Source: Nitriliruptor sp040882055
Lineage (GTDB): Bacteria > Actinomycetota > Nitriliruptoria > Nitriliruptorales > Nitriliruptoraceae
Direction: 5' to 3'
Length of the DNA stretch: 64,000 bases
Assembly: GCA_040882055.1 (NCBI GenBank)
Contig: JBBECA010000080.1
Location: 1-64,000, forward strand
The notes beneath the pieces were generated by a model, which saw only the letters and a program-made list of their open reading frames with translations, searched no databases and had not been told where the DNA came from. A program made the position numbers and the translations under genes. Below are positions 8,833 through 17,274 of the stretch, one piece after another (positions within the stretch are counted from its first letter, which is position 1; each line of letters opens with the position of its first letter).

Positions 8833-9726
8833 GTGGCCAAGAGCACCCACGAGCGCGAGCTGGCACGTGCGCGTGAGCGTCGTCAGAAGGACGCCCTCGC
8901 CCGCCGCCAGGCGCGCTCCCGCGTGGTCGTCATCATCATGGTCGGCCTGCTGGTGCTGTCGCTGGTCGGGGTGGCCGCGATCGGTGCTCTCGGTGGCGAC
9001 GACCAGACCCCGGCCGTCGACGACCTGCCGGGCGACGAGGGCGCCGGCGAGGGTGATGCGGCCGACGGGGCCGAGACCGATGGCGTCGAGGAACCTGTGG
9101 CGGCGGAGCGGCCGGAGGGTGGCTGCCCGCCGACGCCCGATGACGTGCCCGAGGTCACCAGCGAGCGCTACGACGAGGCTCCCGAGCTGACCATCGATGA
9201 GGGCGCGACCTACACCGCGACGATCGCCACCACCTGCGGCGACATCGTCGTCGAACTCGATGCCGAACAGGCGCCGGCGACGGTGAACAACTTCGTGTCC
9301 CTCGCCGAGGACGGCTACTACGACGGCGTCGGCTTCCACCGGGTCATCGACGGGTTCATGATCCAGGGCGGCGACCCGGCGGGTACGGGGTGCGGCAAGG
9401 ACGACTGCACGACGCCCGGTGGGGAGACCTTCCCCGGCTACACCATCCCCGACGAGCTCGGTGCCGCCGAAGCCACCTTCGAGGAGACCGGCGGCTACCC
9501 GCAGGGGTCGGTCGCGATGGCCAACACCGGGCAGCCGGACAGCGGTGGTGCGCAGTTCTTCATCGTCGAGCCCGAAGGTGGGTACGAGCTGCCGCCGCAG
9601 TACACCCTGTTCGGCACGGTGACCGAGGGGATCGATGTCGTCGAGGCCATCGCGCTCGGGCCGGTCGCCGGTGACGCGGCCGTCGACCCGGTGGTGATCA
9701 CGTCGATCGAGATCGAGACCGGCTGA
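8833..9726 (+). CDS. Membrane-anchored cyclophilin-type peptidyl-prolyl isomerase
   Basis: A 297-residue protein: a basic N-terminus (about 30 residues), one membrane helix (VVVIIMVGLLVLSLVGVAA), a long acidic linker, then a cyclophilin domain. The isomerase active site is visible as FHRVIDGFMIQGGD and GAQFFIVEP. The domain should sit outside the membrane and catalyse proline cis-trans isomerisation of exported proteins. Four cysteines occur in it and its lead-in, including a CGKDDC insertion absent from the cytoplasmic paralogue next door, so disulfides are possible. GTG 8833 is chosen because GGGAGG precedes it; the open frame runs further up without domain content. Anchored cyclophilins of this layout are common in actinobacteria. 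Confidence 0.87.
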   Translation: MAKSTHERELARARERRQKDALARRQARSRVVVIIMVGLLVLSLVGVAAIGALGGDDQTPAVDDLPGDEGAGEGDAADGAETDGVEEPVAAERPEGGCPPTPDDVPEVTSERYDEAPELTIDEGATYTATIATTCGDIVVELDAEQAPATVNNFVSLAEDGYYDGVGFHRVIDGFMIQGGDPAGTGCGKDDCTTPGGETFPGYTIPDELGAAEATFEETGGYPQGSVAMANTGQPDSGGAQFFIVEPEGGYELPPQYTLFGTVTEGIDVVEAIALGPVAGDAAVDPVVITSIEIETG

Positions 9727-9787
9727 GGCGCCCGCGGCGGTGGTCAGCCCCCGGCCGGTCCGACGCGACGGCTCCCGGACCGTTCCC

Positions 9788-9793
9788 TAGGCT
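9788..9793 (+). promoter_or_regulatory. Candidate -10 hexamer TAGGCT
   Basis: TAGGCT lies 36 bases before the GTG start of the second cyclophilin, between two closely related genes. This suggests the second cyclophilin can be transcribed independently. Confidence 0.4.
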
Positions 9794-9829
9794 CGGCCCT
9801 CCTACACCGCCGACCGAGGAACCGGACCC

Positions 9830-10333
9830 GTGGCTCAGCCGCCCGACTTCACCATCGACACCGACAAGGCCTACACGGCAACGATCCGGACCAACCGCGG
9901 GGACATCACCGCGAAGCTGTTCGCGGACGAGGCGCCGAACACGGTGAACAACTTCGTGCACCTCGCTCGGACGGGCTTCTACGACGGGGTGATCTTCCAC
10001 CGCGTCATCCGGGACTTCATGATCCAGGGTGGCGACCCAACGGGGACCGGCACCGGGGGCCCGGGCTACAAGTTCGACGACGAGCTCGACGCCGCCCGCT
10101 CGCGCGGGTACCGGATGGGCACGCTGGCGATGGCGAACGCCGGTCCGAACACCAACGGATCGCAGTTCTTCATCTGCCACCAGGATGTCGGCCTGCCACC
10201 GTCCTACAACGTGTTCGGCAAGGCGACCGACGGCCTCGACGTGGTCGACGACATCGCGACCACCGAGACCGACGCGCGGGACCGTCCGGTCGAGGACGTC
10301 GTCATCTCCACCATCGACATCGACGAGGCCTGA
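9830..10333 (+). CDS. Cytoplasmic cyclophilin-type peptidyl-prolyl isomerase
   Basis: A 167-residue single-domain cyclophilin without signal peptide. FHRVIRDFMIQGGDPTGTG and NAGPNTNGSQFFICHQD form the classical active site, and the length is typical of bacterial PpiB. It begins on GTG shortly after its membrane-anchored paralogue, with about 100 bases between them, suggesting tandem duplication followed by division of labour between cytoplasm and cell envelope. A strong 13-bp hairpin follows its stop. Confidence 0.9.
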   Translation: MAQPPDFTIDTDKAYTATIRTNRGDITAKLFADEAPNTVNNFVHLARTGFYDGVIFHRVIRDFMIQGGDPTGTGTGGPGYKFDDELDAARSRGYRMGTLAMANAGPNTNGSQFFICHQDVGLPPSYNVFGKATDGLDVVDDIATTETDARDRPVEDVVISTIDIDEA

Positions 10334-10407
10334 GCGAGCCGCAGTGACCGCGGGTGACGTGCGCCTCGCGGTCACCTGCAACTCCAGGAGCTGCTCGGGC
10401 GTCTGAT

Positions 10408-10440
10408 GTGGTGGTGGGGTTCGGACGACCCCACCACCAC
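10408..10440 (+). terminator. Perfect 13-bp hairpin terminator
   Basis: Arms 10408-10420 and 10428-10440 are perfectly complementary (GTGGTGGTGGGGT and its reverse complement) around the 7-base loop TCGGACG. It lies 75 bases after the cyclophilin stop and before the lipoprotein start, with no T-run. Its position and strength suggest termination of the cyclophilin transcript. Confidence 0.75.
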
Positions 10441-10473
10441 CCATCACGATCGTCCCTCGGGGGCTCGCCGACG

Positions 10474-11187
10474 TTGCTACGCACCTCTCCTGTCACCGCC
10501 TCCCGTGCCGCCGCGTTGACCCTCATCGTGTCCCTCCTCGCCGGCTGCGCCTCGAGCACCGACACCCCGTCTCGTGCCGCGGCTCCGACCGACCGGTCGG
10601 ACGCGTCGGCCGAGGACGCCGCTCCCACGGTCGAGGTCGCTGGCGGTGACCTGGTCCTGGTCGCCGGCGCCGAACGTCGGACCTTGGCCAGCGTCGAAGC
10701 TGGCGAGCTGCTCCACGCGGTCCTGCGGCCGACACGCAGCCCGGACGGCGTCCGCACGGTCCTCGCCCTCGGCCGCGACGAGGGCCGCTTCGAACTGCGC
10801 TACCTCAACATCGAGGCCGACGGCGAACGCAGCGACCTGTACTGGTTCCCCCTGCGCATGCAGGTCGCGGACGACGTCGCGCGGGTCAGCGACGTGCCGA
10901 CCCTGCCGGTGTGGGCACCCGACGGCTCGGCGGTGGCGTGGCTCGAGTGGGGACCGGAGGGCACGCGGCTGCGGACGGTCGGATGGTTCGATCACGACGC
11001 GGGCACGAACCCCTCCGACGACCAGGCCACCTACGACCTCGAGCCGGTCCCGGTCGGGACCCAGCTCGAGGCGTGGGAGGTCGGTGACGACGGGGCGCCC
11101 GAGCTCGTGACCCGCGGCAGCGGGGACGACCGCTGGCGCATCCGCATCGAGGGGGACGAGGTGATCGTCGCTCTCGACGCGCTCTGA
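10474..11187 (+). CDS. Predicted lipoprotein of unknown function
   Basis: A 237-residue protein with a lipoprotein signal: a short basic start, hydrophobic ALTLIVSLLAGC and lipobox cysteine near residue 25. The rest is acidic and predicted beta-rich, with phrases such as VWAPDGSAVAWLEWGPEG that resemble one blade of a beta-propeller (TolB/WD-like). No enzyme motif is seen. The start is taken as TTG 10474 because it places the signal peptide at the N-terminus; upstream codons in frame overlap the terminator hairpin. It appears monocistronic and converges with the alcohol-dehydrogenase-like gene. It is probably a surface-bound protein. Confidence 0.6.
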   Translation: MLRTSPVTASRAAALTLIVSLLAGCASSTDTPSRAAAPTDRSDASAEDAAPTVEVAGGDLVLVAGAERRTLASVEAGELLHAVLRPTRSPDGVRTVLALGRDEGRFELRYLNIEADGERSDLYWFPLRMQVADDVARVSDVPTLPVWAPDGSAVAWLEWGPEGTRLRTVGWFDHDAGTNPSDDQATYDLEPVPVGTQLEAWEVGDDGAPELVTRGSGDDRWRIRIEGDEVIVALDAL

Positions 11188-11203
11188 GCCGGACCGGGCT
11201 TCG

Positions 11204-12229
11204 TCAGACCGGGTCGGGTCGCGGGTCGATCGCGACACGGGCGCCCACCGACGCATCGGCGAGCTGCGGTTCGAGCTCCTCGAGCGCAGCGACCGGGTGC
11301 ACCTCGCCGACCGTCGTGCTGAGGATCAGGCGTGATTCGGCGGCAAGATCGAACAGCTCGAGCGCGTCGTGCGAGGTGCCGCCGCTGGCACCGACGATGT
11401 CGAGCTCGTCTCGCACGAGACGATCGGTCGGCAGCTCCCCAGCCGCCTCGACGGGCAGCTCGGCGAACACGAGCCGGCCGCCGGGAGCGAGCACCTCGAT
11501 GCCCTGCGTGACCTGGGCGGGGTGATCGGGCGTCACGATGACCCGCTCGACGGGCTCGGGGATGACGGTGGCGAGCGAGCGTCCCGCTGGGTCCACGGTC
11601 GCGTCGGCACCGAGGTCCTCGGCGAGCTCGCGCGCGGCGCCTCGAGCATCGACCACGGTGACCTCGCCACCGGCGAGCGCAGCCAGCTGCGTCACCTGCG
11701 TACCGAGCGCTCCCGCACCGAGGACCGCCACGCTGACGCCCGGTCCCACACCGGCACGCTTGACCGCGTTGTAGGCCGCGGCGACCACACCCGGGACGCT
11801 CGCCGCCAACGCCGCGGGGACGGACGCCGGGCGGGGGATGAGCAGGTGAGCAGAGACCACGACCTGTTCCGCGAGCCAGCCGTCGACGTCGACGCCGGGG
11901 CGACGGCCATCGGAGCAGAGGTTGGTGCGCCCCGCCCGACAGGCGGGGCAGCGCGCGCAGGTCAGCAGGGTCGGAAGCGCGACCGCGTCACCCACCGCCA
12001 GACCGGCGACGTCCGGCCCGATCGCGGCGACCACGCCGGCAGCTTCGCGTCCGACGACGGTGCCGTCGACGAGCGGCGGTGGGTCGCCAGGGGCGAGCAG
12101 CGCAGCGTGCACGTCCACCACCACCTGACCGCTGCCGGCCTCCGGCGCGGGACGGCCGACGGCGCGAAGGTGGCCGGGGCGTCCGTCACCCGGGGTCGCC
12201 GCGTGGACGACGGCACGGATCTCGCTCAC
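11204..12229 (-). CDS. Zinc-type medium-chain alcohol dehydrogenase-like protein
   Basis: A 341-residue MDR-superfamily protein. It carries the structural-zinc cysteine cluster CARCPACRAGRTNLC, the catalytic-domain GREAAGVVAAIGPDV and the Rossmann motif VLGAGALGTQV. The usual GHE of the catalytic zinc site appears as GRE, so the catalytic zinc ligand set may be altered. MDR enzymes oxidise alcohols or reduce aldehydes with NAD(P). Start GTG 12229 overlaps the stop of the upstream conserved-unknown gene by four bases, so the two are coupled. The region upstream in the same frame is Arg-rich and looks non-coding. Confidence 0.78.
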   Translation of the reverse strand: MSEIRAVVHAATPGDGRPGHLRAVGRPAPEAGSGQVVVDVHAALLAPGDPPPLVDGTVVGREAAGVVAAIGPDVAGLAVGDAVALPTLLTCARCPACRAGRTNLCSDGRRPGVDVDGWLAEQVVVSAHLLIPRPASVPAALAASVPGVVAAAYNAVKRAGVGPGVSVAVLGAGALGTQVTQLAALAGGEVTVVDARGAARELAEDLGADATVDPAGRSLATVIPEPVERVIVTPDHPAQVTQGIEVLAPGGRLVFAELPVEAAGELPTDRLVRDELDIVGASGGTSHDALELFDLAAESRLILSTTVGEVHPVAALEELEPQLADASVGARVAIDPRPDPV

Positions 12230-12666
12230 CCGGGGCCACCGGCGGGCGGGGCGTCCGGTGGAGGTGGGGGCCCATCGGCGTCGGCGTCGTCGCCCGGCCA
12301 CGGGGGTAGGTCCTCGACGCGGACACGGTTCGGCCGCGCGCCGCTGTCGTAGTCACGCATCCGCTTCGGGTAGCCGACCCGGGCGGCGTCGTAGAGCGGC
12401 AGGTTCAGCTTCTTGCAGAGCTCGCCGGCCTGGTCGCGGTCGCCGATGGGGCGCCGGAGGTACTCGCCGTCGTCGGCGACCAGCAGCAGCGTGGTCGAGT
12501 AGATCGCCGTCCGTGGCTCGAGGTAGGCCTCGACGCTGCCGCGTGAGCTCGCGAACGCTTCGAGCTCACGGGTGCTGGCGCGGGAAGCCTGCTCGGTGCT
12601 CTTGGACGGGGCGCTGCGCTTGCCCTCGCCCTTCAACCACCCGCGGACGCGGTCGGCGAACCCCAC
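12226..12666 (-). CDS. Conserved actinobacterial protein of unknown function
   Basis: A 146-residue protein: MGFADRVRGWLKG at the N-terminus, a Ser/Ala-rich segment, then a conserved core with VEAYLEPRTAIYSTTLLLV, GEYLRRPIGDRDQA and the motif DAARVGYPKRMRDYD, ending in a proline-rich acidic tail. I recall close relatives of the core across Actinomycetota with no known function, sometimes labelled oxidoreductase only by neighbourhood. A TAGCCT hexamer about 40 bases upstream may be its promoter. It is coupled to the following MDR gene by a GTGA overlap. Confidence 0.7.
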   Translation of the reverse strand: MGFADRVRGWLKGEGKRSAPSKSTEQASRASTRELEAFASSRGSVEAYLEPRTAIYSTTLLLVADDGEYLRRPIGDRDQAGELCKKLNLPLYDAARVGYPKRMRDYDSGARPNRVRVEDLPPWPGDDADADGPPPPPDAPPAGGPG

Positions 12667-12705
12667 GGATCCGGCTCCTGACCTCGACGGTGCCGCTTCG
12701 AGCCG

Positions 12706-12711
12706 AGGCTA
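12706..12711 (-). promoter_or_regulatory. Candidate -10 hexamer TAGCCT
   Basis: On the minus strand this reads TAGCCT, 40 bases before the ATG of the 146-residue gene. It fits TANNNT; no -35 was assigned. Confidence 0.4.
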
Positions 12712-12728
12712 CCGGGAGAGCCGAGGGG

Positions 12729-13136
12729 TCAGTGCCCGTCCTCGACCAGCTCGACGAGGACCCCGTTGGTGCCCTTCGGGTGCACGAAGGCCACCGTGTG
12801 GCCACCGCCGCCGGGGCGTGGCGCCTCGTCGATCAGGCGCACGCCCTCGTCGCGGAGGTGGTCGAGGGTCTCGCCCACCGAGTCGACCCCGAAGCCGAGG
12901 TGGTGCAGCCCCGGCCCGTTCTTGGCCAGGTACTTCGCGATCGGGGAGTCGTCGCGTGTCGCCTGCAGGAGCTGGATGTAGACCCCACCCACGTTCAGCA
13001 TCGCCTCCTCGACGCCGTCGGACTCGACGACCTCGCGGTACTCGGGGGTCAGGCCGAACGCACGCTCGTACAGCTCGAGCGCGGCGTCGAGGTCCTCGAC
13101 GGCGATCGCGATCTGGTCGATGCGGGTGACCGGCAC
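12729..13136 (-). CDS. mce: Methylmalonyl-CoA epimerase
   Basis: A 135-residue glyoxalase-fold protein. It interconverts (2S)- and (2R)-methylmalonyl-CoA in propionate and odd-chain fatty-acid catabolism. Two betaalphabetabetabeta modules are apparent: RIDQIAIAVEDLDAALELYE with the first metal His replaced by Gln as in many Mce proteins, and GPGLHHLGFGVDSV with a metal His, ending in GVLVELVE with the metal Glu. GTG 13136 is chosen because GAGGAG precedes it and it gives the family length; the longer frame adds an Arg-rich leader. It diverges from the thiolase gene and shares the neighbourhood with meaB. Confidence 0.88.
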   Translation of the reverse strand: MPVTRIDQIAIAVEDLDAALELYERAFGLTPEYREVVESDGVEEAMLNVGGVYIQLLQATRDDSPIAKYLAKNGPGLHHLGFGVDSVGETLDHLRDEGVRLIDEAPRPGGGGHTVAFVHPKGTNGVLVELVEDGH

Positions 13137-13280
13137 GGGTAGCTCCTCGTCGGTGGCGACCGCGGTCGGTCGCGTTCGGGCCCATCGTGCCCGGTACTGC
13201 GGCCGGCCCCCAACCCGGGACGTGCACGAGCGTCCGCGTCCGGTGGCCACCCGCGAGCCGGGTCGTCCCGGCCGCCCGGC

Positions 13281-13311
13281 TTGCGGGCGGACCCGCCCGG
13301 ACCTCTACGAT
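13281..13311 (+). promoter_or_regulatory. Candidate promoter for thiolase
   Basis: TTGCGG (13281-13286) and TACGAT (13306-13311) are 19 bases apart and end 30 bases before the GTG of the thiolase gene. The spacing is slightly long but the -10 is good. Confidence 0.45.
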
Positions 13312-13340
13312 GGACCTCCACCCGAGCGCAGGAGAGGTCC

Positions 13341-14528
13341 GTGTCCGAGGTCGTCGTCGTCGGTTACGCCCGTACGCCCATCGGCAAGTTCGGAGGGGGC
13401 CTCGCCTCCCTCACCGCGATGCAGCTCGGTGGTCACGCCATCGCTGGTGCGCTCGCCAAGTCCGGTGTCGACGCCGGCGAGGTGGACTACGTCGCCATGG
13501 GCCACGTGCTCCAGGCCGGCCAGGGGCAGATCACCGCGCGCCAGGCCGCCGTCGAGGGCGGCATCAGCATGAACGTGCCGGCCGAGACCATCAACAAGGT
13601 GTGCCTGTCGGGCATGACCGCCATCTCGCGCGCTCGTGACCTGATCCGGCTCGGCGAGGCCGACCTCACGGTCGCCGGCGGGATGGAGTCGATGACCAAC
13701 GCGCCGTACGTCCTCGACAAGGCCCGTCACGGCTACCGGCTCGGCGACGGCAAGATCACCGACGTCCTGATGCACGACGGCCTCACCTGCGCCTTCGACG
13801 CCTGCGCGATGGGCCTGGCGACCGAGAACTACCAGGCCAAGATGGACCTCGGCATCACCCGCGAGGAGCAGGACGAGTTCTCCGCCCGCTCCCACGAGCG
13901 CGCCGCGACCGCCTGGAAGGAGGGTGCGTTCGAGGGGGAGGTCGTCCCCGTCGACGTGCCGCAGCGCAAGGGTGACCCGATCACGGTGGCCGAGGACGAG
14001 GGGATCCGTCCCGGGACGACCGCCGAGTCGCTCGGCAAGCTGCGTCCCGCCTTCGACGCGGAGGGCACGATCAGCGCCGGGAACGCGTCGCAGATCTCCG
14101 ACGGCGCCGCCGCGTTGGTCCTGGCCTCGCGCGAGAAGGCGGAGCAGCTCGGGGTGCCGGTCCTGGCCACCATCGAGGCGTACGGCGCCGTCGCCGGTCC
14201 CGACCCCTCCCTGCTGCACCAGCCCGCCGGCGCCATCCGCGCTGCCGCGGCGAAGGTCGACGCCGACCCTGCAGGTTTCGACCTCTACGAGATGAACGAG
14301 GCGTTCGCGTCGGTCGCCCTGGCATCCGCACGCGAGCTCGGTGTCAGCGAGGACCGGATCAACGTCAACGGTGGCGCGGTCGCGCTCGGCCACCCGATCG
14401 GCTGCTCCGGTGCCCGCATCGTGACCACGCTGATCAACGAGCTGACCCGACGCGGCGGTGGGCGCGGCGCTGCCTCGCTGTGCGGCGGTGGCGGCCAGGG
14501 CGACGCGTTGATCGTGCGCGTCGGCTGA
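13341..14528 (+). CDS. Acetyl-CoA C-acyltransferase (thiolase)
   Basis: A 395-residue thiolase. The acyl-accepting cysteine lies in NKVCLSGMTAI (Cys88), and the second half has NEAFASVAL, GGAVALGHPIGCSGARI with the catalytic His, and CGGGGQGDALIV with the second Cys. It condenses or cleaves acetoacetyl-CoA or 3-ketoacyl-CoA. Start GTG 13341 is preceded by GGAGAGG. A hairpin follows the stop, so it is probably transcribed alone although meaB lies just downstream. It fits propionyl/acetyl-CoA metabolism together with Mce, MeaB and the hydroxyacyl-CoA dehydrogenase. Confidence 0.92.
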   Translation: MSEVVVVGYARTPIGKFGGGLASLTAMQLGGHAIAGALAKSGVDAGEVDYVAMGHVLQAGQGQITARQAAVEGGISMNVPAETINKVCLSGMTAISRARDLIRLGEADLTVAGGMESMTNAPYVLDKARHGYRLGDGKITDVLMHDGLTCAFDACAMGLATENYQAKMDLGITREEQDEFSARSHERAATAWKEGAFEGEVVPVDVPQRKGDPITVAEDEGIRPGTTAESLGKLRPAFDAEGTISAGNASQISDGAAALVLASREKAEQLGVPVLATIEAYGAVAGPDPSLLHQPAGAIRAAAAKVDADPAGFDLYEMNEAFASVALASARELGVSEDRINVNGGAVALGHPIGCSGARIVTTLINELTRRGGGRGAASLCGGGGQGDALIVRVG

Positions 14529-14544
14529 GAGCTGCTGGGGTGTT

Positions 14545-14573
14545 GTCCGGGCGGGGGAAGGTCCCGCCCGGAC
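14545..14573 (+). terminator. Perfect 11-bp hairpin terminator after thiolase
   Basis: Arms 14545-14555 (GTCCGGGCGGG) and 14563-14573 are perfectly complementary with a 7-base loop. It sits between the thiolase stop and the meaB start and has no T-run. Confidence 0.65.
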
Positions 14574-14597
14574 CGGCGCGAGCTTCGAGGAGCGGGT

Positions 14598-15695
14598 GTG
14601 GCGCAGTCGGTCGAGGAGTTGGTGGATCGGCTCGGCCGTGGCGAGCGCCGAGCGCTGGCACGGCTGCTGACCCTGGTCGAGGACGGGGCGCCGGGCCAGC
14701 TCCGCGAGGTGGTCGCCGCGCTGCACCCGCGTACCGGCGGGGCCCGCGTGCTCGGCATCACCGGTTCACCCGGGGTCGGCAAGTCCACCCTGACCAACGC
14801 GATCGCCGCGGAGCTGCGATCGCGTCACCGTTCGGTGGCCGTGCTGGCCGTCGACCCCTCGTCGCCGTTCTCCGGCGGCGCGCTGCTCGGCGACCGCGTG
14901 CGGATGCAGGGCCACCACGCCGACCCGGACGTCTTCATCCGTTCGATGGCCTCGCGCGGGCACCTCGGCGGGCTGTCGTTCGCCACGCCCCAAGCGGTCC
15001 TCGTGCTCGACGCGGCGGGATTCGACGACGTGATCGTCGAGACGGTCGGCGTCGGTCAGTCCGAGGTCGAGATCGCGGCCACCGCCGACACCACGGTCGT
15101 GACGATGGCCCCCGGGATGGGCGACTCGGTGCAGGCCGCCAAGGCCGGGATCCTCGAGGTGGCCGACGTCTTCGTGATCAACAAGGCCGACGCGTCCGGT
15201 GCGGGCAAGCTCGAGTCCGAGCTGCGCGGGATGCTCGAGCTCGGGCGGGCGACCGAGGGCCGATCGACCGCCGAGCTGCTCGAGGAGCACCCGGACCTGC
15301 TCGACCATCACCCAGAGCTCGCCGAGGATGCCGAGCTCGTCCCGGGGTCGGCCGCGGCGGGCTGGTGGCCGCCGATCGTCCGCACGGTGGCCGTGCGCAG
15401 CGAGGGCATCACCGAGCTCGTCGACACCTTCGACCAGCACGACGACCACCTCGCGGCGTCCGGTCGCGCCGCCGAGCGGGCCCGCGAGCGCGCCCTGCAC
15501 ACCATCCGCGAGATCGCGCTCGAGCAGGTCCGTGCCCGCTTCGCCCGGCTGGACGAGCACCACAGCTCCCGGCAGCGAGGTGAGGCGGGTGACCCGCTCC
15601 TGGACGCACTGGCGGCGAAGGTCGCGGACCGCGAGCTCGACCCCTACGCCGCGGCCGACCAACTGCTCGAGGCGCTCGACGGCGGGGACGCCTGA
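14598..15695 (+). CDS. meaB: Methylmalonyl-CoA mutase-associated GTPase MeaB
   Basis: A 365-residue G3E-type P-loop GTPase. The Walker A GSPGVGKST has its Lys at about residue 62; VDPSSPFSGGALLGDRVRM, the switch segment VETVGVGQSEVEIA and the base-recognition motif NKAD all match MeaB/ArgK. MeaB protects and reloads adenosylcobalamin-dependent methylmalonyl-CoA mutase. The mutase genes themselves are not in the window, although the epimerase is 1.5 kb away. GTG 14598 gives the expected length. It converges with the PLP decarboxylase gene. Confidence 0.93.
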   Translation: MAQSVEELVDRLGRGERRALARLLTLVEDGAPGQLREVVAALHPRTGGARVLGITGSPGVGKSTLTNAIAAELRSRHRSVAVLAVDPSSPFSGGALLGDRVRMQGHHADPDVFIRSMASRGHLGGLSFATPQAVLVLDAAGFDDVIVETVGVGQSEVEIAATADTTVVTMAPGMGDSVQAAKAGILEVADVFVINKADASGAGKLESELRGMLELGRATEGRSTAELLEEHPDLLDHHPELAEDAELVPGSAAAGWWPPIVRTVAVRSEGITELVDTFDQHDDHLAASGRAAERARERALHTIREIALEQVRARFARLDEHHSSRQRGEAGDPLLDALAAKVADRELDPYAAADQLLEALDGGDA

Positions 15696-15759
15696 CCCCC
15701 GCGTGCACGACACCACCCGGGGTCCGGTCGCCGGTCAGCCTCAGCGCCGCGTCGTCACC

Positions 15760-17274
15760 TCAGGGCAGGAGCTCGGTGAGTTCGCGCTCGAGGAGCTCGA
15801 GGGTGGTGGCCAGACGCTCGTCGGTGGTGCGCAGGTTCCCGAGCGCGAGGCGGAGGACGTAGCGCTCGTCGAGCACGGTGTGCGAGAGGTACGCCTCGCC
15901 GGTCGCGTTGATCGCGGCCAGCCACGCCCGGTTCCTGGCCGTGGCCTGCGTCTCGTCCTCGCCGTCGAGCACCGAGCGGAAGCAGACGGTGGACAGAGGA
16001 GCGGGGGCGGCGAGCTCGAGGTGTGGGTGTTCCTCGACCCAGCGGACCACCTGCTGCGCCTGGGCGACGTGGCTGCGGATGCGCTCGGCGAGCCCGTCTC
16101 GCCCGAAGTAGCGCAGCACCGCCCAGAGCTTGAGGGACCGGAACCGGCGCCCGAGCTGCACGCCCCACTCCATGTAGTCGGTGACGCCCTCGTCGTCGGT
16201 GGTCAGGTACTCGGGGATCAGCGAGAAGGTGCGCGTGAGGGTGTCGACGTCCCGGACGTAGAGCGCGGAGCAGTCGATCGGTGTGAACAGCCACTTGTGC
16301 GGGTTGGTCACGAACGAGTCGGCGCGATCGACCCCGTCGAGGACCCAACGCAGCTCGTCGCAGATCGCGGCGACGCCGCCGTAGGCCCCGTCGACGTGGA
16401 GCCAGATCGGGTGGCCGAGCTCATCGGCGACCTCGTCACGGAGGTCGGCGATGGCGGCGACCGGATCGATCGAGGTCGTCGAGGTCGTCCCCGTCGTGGC
16501 CACGATGGCGATCGGCCGTGATCCGAGCCGGATGTCCTCCTCGAGCGCGTCGCGGAGGGCGCCGACGTCGAGCCGCCGAGCGCCGTCGACGGGAACCAGT
16601 CGGACGCCGTCGCGGCCGAGCCCGAGGGTGATGGCCGCCTTCTCGACCGAGGAGTGCGCCTCGGAGGAGGTGTAGATGCGCAGCGGTGGTAGGTCGGGCC
16701 GGCCGGCCATGCCACGGTTGCGCACGTCGAGGTCGGCCCGCTCCCGCGCGGCGGCCAACGCGACGAGGGTGGAGACCGATGCGGTGTCGGTGAGCACGCC
16801 CCGCCAGTCGGCGGCCAGGCCGAGCATCTGGCGGAGCCAGTCGAGGGTGCGCTCCTCGAGCTCGGTCGCGGCCGGCGAGGTGCGCCACAGCATGCCGTTG
16901 ACGTTGAGCGCCGCCGACAGCGCCTCGGCCAGGATGCCGGGACCGGACCCGGTGATGGCGAAGTAGGCGTGGAACGCCGGGTGGTTCCAGTGGGTCACAC
17001 CCGGCAGGATGACGCGTTCGAGGTCCTCGAGCGTGGCGGCGAACGCTTCGGGTCCTTCGGGTGCCGCCGCCGGCAACGCCGCGGCGATGTCACCGGGCGC
17101 GACATCGGACAGCACGCGTCGCTCGCCGACCCCCTCGAGGTAGTCGGCGATCCAGTCGATCACCTCGTGTCCGTGGCGGCGGAAGCTGTCCGGGTCCATG
17201 TCGCCGGTGCCGAGCTGGCCCGGGTCCAGCGCGGCGTGCGGCGGCGCGGTGCGCCGAGCGAGGGGATCGGTCAC
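15760..17274 (-). CDS. PLP-dependent group II decarboxylase (aromatic amino-acid type)
   Basis: A 504-residue decarboxylase of the aromatic-L-amino-acid/glutamate decarboxylase superfamily. The PLP lysine lies in TNPHKWLFTPIDCSALY, preceded by LHVDGAYGG, and the N-terminal region has GVTHWNHPAFHAYF typical of aromatic amino-acid decarboxylases. It would release CO2 from tyrosine, tryptophan, phenylalanine or a related amino acid to form an amine. The annotated GTG overlaps the stop of the upstream membrane gene; an internal start near MDPDSFRRHG (residue 26) is possible. Substrate specificity cannot be read here. Confidence 0.88.
   Translation of the reverse strand: MTDPLARRTAPPHAALDPGQLGTGDMDPDSFRRHGHEVIDWIADYLEGVGERRVLSDVAPGDIAAALPAAAPEGPEAFAATLEDLERVILPGVTHWNHPAFHAYFAITGSGPGILAEALSAALNVNGMLWRTSPAATELEERTLDWLRQMLGLAADWRGVLTDTASVSTLVALAAARERADLDVRNRGMAGRPDLPPLRIYTSSEAHSSVEKAAITLGLGRDGVRLVPVDGARRLDVGALRDALEEDIRLGSRPIAIVATTGTTSTTSIDPVAAIADLRDEVADELGHPIWLHVDGAYGGVAAICDELRWVLDGVDRADSFVTNPHKWLFTPIDCSALYVRDVDTLTRTFSLIPEYLTTDDEGVTDYMEWGVQLGRRFRSLKLWAVLRYFGRDGLAERIRSHVAQAQQVVRWVEEHPHLELAAPAPLSTVCFRSVLDGEDETQATARNRAWLAAINATGEAYLSHTVLDERYVLRLALGNLRTTDERLATTLELLERELTELLP

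Noticed and set aside
9755..9782. Possible hairpin between the two cyclophilins
   Set aside because: Arms of seven bases with a long loop; too weak to call in such GC-rich sequence.
10408..10440. Hairpin as an operator
   Set aside because: It lies after a stop codon and before a start but without promoter elements, and the stem and loop suit termination better.
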